In this document: piece after piece, positions 63,208 to 64,000 of the stretch
Layout of the letters: the number at the start of each line of letters is the position of its first letter
Numbering within the stretch: the first letter of the stretch is position 1
NCBI RefSeq assembly: GCF_030816725.1
Contig: NZ_JAUSYG010000001.1
Span: forward strand, 4,464,001 to 4,528,000
Direction of reading: 5' to 3'
DNA from: Pseudarthrobacter defluvii
Lineage (GTDB): Bacteria; Actinomycetota; Actinomycetes; Actinomycetales; Micrococcaceae
Length of the DNA stretch: 64,000 nt
Position numbers and translations under genes: made by a program
Notes under the pieces: model-generated
What the model was told of the DNA's origin: nothing
Seen by the model: the letters and a program-made list of their open reading frames with translations, nothing else
Databases searched by the model: none

Positions 63208-63966
63208 TTAGGCCTGGGGAACGGGGACGGGACCGAGCTTTGCCAGGAACGGCACCCGGGCCAGCAGCGCCAGGCCGAAGCGGTTCCACAGGCCGGTCAG
63301 GAATGCGGCCCCTGTGGCTGCTGTGAGGAAGGACGCGGTGACGTCGGTGGGGTAGTGCACGCCGAGGTAGACGCGCGAGAATGCGACGACGACCGGCACG
63401 ACGATTCCGAGGACGGCCGCGGGCCGTTGCCACCGGGTCCCGCGCGCCAGCAGGAAGAGGGCGATGGCCAGCGCGGAGGCCAGCGCCACGTGGCCGCTCG
63501 GGAAGCTGTCCGTGCCCGGTTCGGGGATCAGGGGGTTGAACAGGGCGGTGGAGTCGGGGCGGTGCCGCGCCACCAGTACCTTGAACAGTTCGCTGCTCAC
63601 CCAGCCGCCGGCAGCCACCAGTCCTGTCGCGACCGCGTTTACGGGGCTGCGGCGGACCAACAGCAGGTAGAGGCACAGGGCTGCGATCATCAGGACGCCG
63701 CCTGCCGGGCTGAACACCGCATTGATGACCATGGCCACGCCCGTGAGGGGTGCTGTGTGGTCATGGCTGAGTTCTGCGTCCACGGACATGTCCGCCGACG
63801 TCAGGGCGGGGATGAACCGCAGCGCCATACCGGCCGCCACGATGAGGACTGCCATGAGGAGGGGCACTGCAATCCAGTGGCGCAACTGGGGGAGGGCTGC
63901 CATGCGCACGGCCGCGGCCTCCGCGGGGGACGCTGCCTGGGGCGGGCGGTTGGTGTGGGACGTCAA
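63208..63966 (-). CDS. PAP2-family membrane phosphatase
   Basis: The 252-aa protein has about six helices and a complete PAP2 triad: KVLVARHRPDS, FPSGHVALA and SRVYLGVHYPTD. It would hydrolyse undecaprenyl pyrophosphate or phosphatidate outside the membrane. It pairs with the DedA gene, a plausible lipid-recycling pair. The TTG start at 63966 is the first in the open frame near a CAGG site; an ATG 21 codons further (MAALPQLRHW) is possible. Confidence 0.85.
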   Translation of the reverse strand: MTSHTNRPPQAASPAEAAAVRMAALPQLRHWIAVPLLMAVLIVAAGMALRFIPALTSADMSVDAELSHDHTAPLTGVAMVINAVFSPAGGVLMIAALCLYLLLVRRSPVNAVATGLVAAGGWVSSELFKVLVARHRPDSTALFNPLIPEPGTDSFPSGHVALASALAIALFLLARGTRWQRPAAVLGIVVPVVVAFSRVYLGVHYPTDVTASFLTAATGAAFLTGLWNRFGLALLARVPFLAKLGPVPVPQA

Positions 63967-64000
63967 GGTTCAGCCTGGTTCTTTCGCCGGTAAAGGTACC

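Noticed and set aside
1..64000. tRNA, rRNA or CRISPR loci
   Set aside because: No cloverleaf, conserved rRNA core or regular repeat-spacer array was recognised.

Overview
The window is a stretch of high-GC actinobacterial chromosome, most like Arthrobacter/Pseudarthrobacter (Micrococcaceae). This is judged from protein flavour, frequent GTG starts, WXG100-type proteins, a PucR/ald pair, a mannitol PTS with a separate EI gene, and at least thirteen start codons that sit 6-8 nt after a TANNNT -10 box, the signature of leaderless mRNAs. No rRNA, tRNA, CRISPR array or prophage was seen. Coding density is about 90%, and nearly all of it is metabolism, transport and regulation.

Layout. 1-4 kb: 3' part of a MarR regulator, a soluble Ser/Thr kinase, a histidine phosphatase and purB. 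4.1-8.6 kb: a WXG100-like protein coupled to a secreted-type alpha/beta-hydrolase, a secreted GH25-like protein, a holin-like membrane protein and an aromatic/histidinol-phosphate aminotransferase. 8.7-13.1 kb: a 2-oxoacid dehydrogenase operon (E1alpha, E1beta, E2, then a PAP2 protein) behind a 40-bp dyad; E1alpha carries a one-base frameshift. 13.1-17.6 kb: universal stress protein, aminotransferase, GerMN lipoprotein, and an FMN reductase divergent from its probable TetR repressor. 17.9-23.8 kb: a peptide-type ABC importer with two ATPases fused in one chain. 23.9-31 kb: Gfo/Idh/MocA oxidoreductase, alanine dehydrogenase divergent from a PucR regulator, an alpha/beta-hydrolase coupled to an HTH protein, and PTS enzyme I. 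30.8-35.3 kb: TetR regulator, mannitol IICBA and mannitol-1-phosphate dehydrogenase, then a deleted GNAT pseudogene. 35.3-43.2 kb: MarR/MFS operon, sugar porter, 14-TM drug exporter, RraA-like protein, MFS transporter and TetR. 43.2-50.6 kb: malic enzyme behind two DasR-like operators, small membrane and hypothetical proteins, LysE exporter with divergent Lrp regulator, and a second WXG100-headed protein with a lipoprotein partner. 50.6-55.7 kb: gluQRS, an HD hydrolase, an IS5-family element, a GNAT-AAA+ fusion and L-lactate dehydrogenase. 55.8-64 kb: gamma-glutamyltransferase, then a minus-strand operon running GntR, asparaginase, aspartase (frameshifted) and asparagine permease, followed by DedA and PAP2 proteins.

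How it fits together. The asparagine operon would import Asn, deamidate it to Asp and release fumarate and ammonia. The ald, malic enzyme, Ldh and 2-oxoacid dehydrogenase genes work around pyruvate. EI would energise the mannitol IICBA, but no HPr gene is in view. Two loci (4.1-5.8 kb and 47.9-50.1 kb) encode WXG100-related proteins without any ESX secretion machinery nearby; they look like orphan secreted substrates. Both broken enzyme genes differ from an intact frame by one extra G on the plus strand, so assembly error must be considered.
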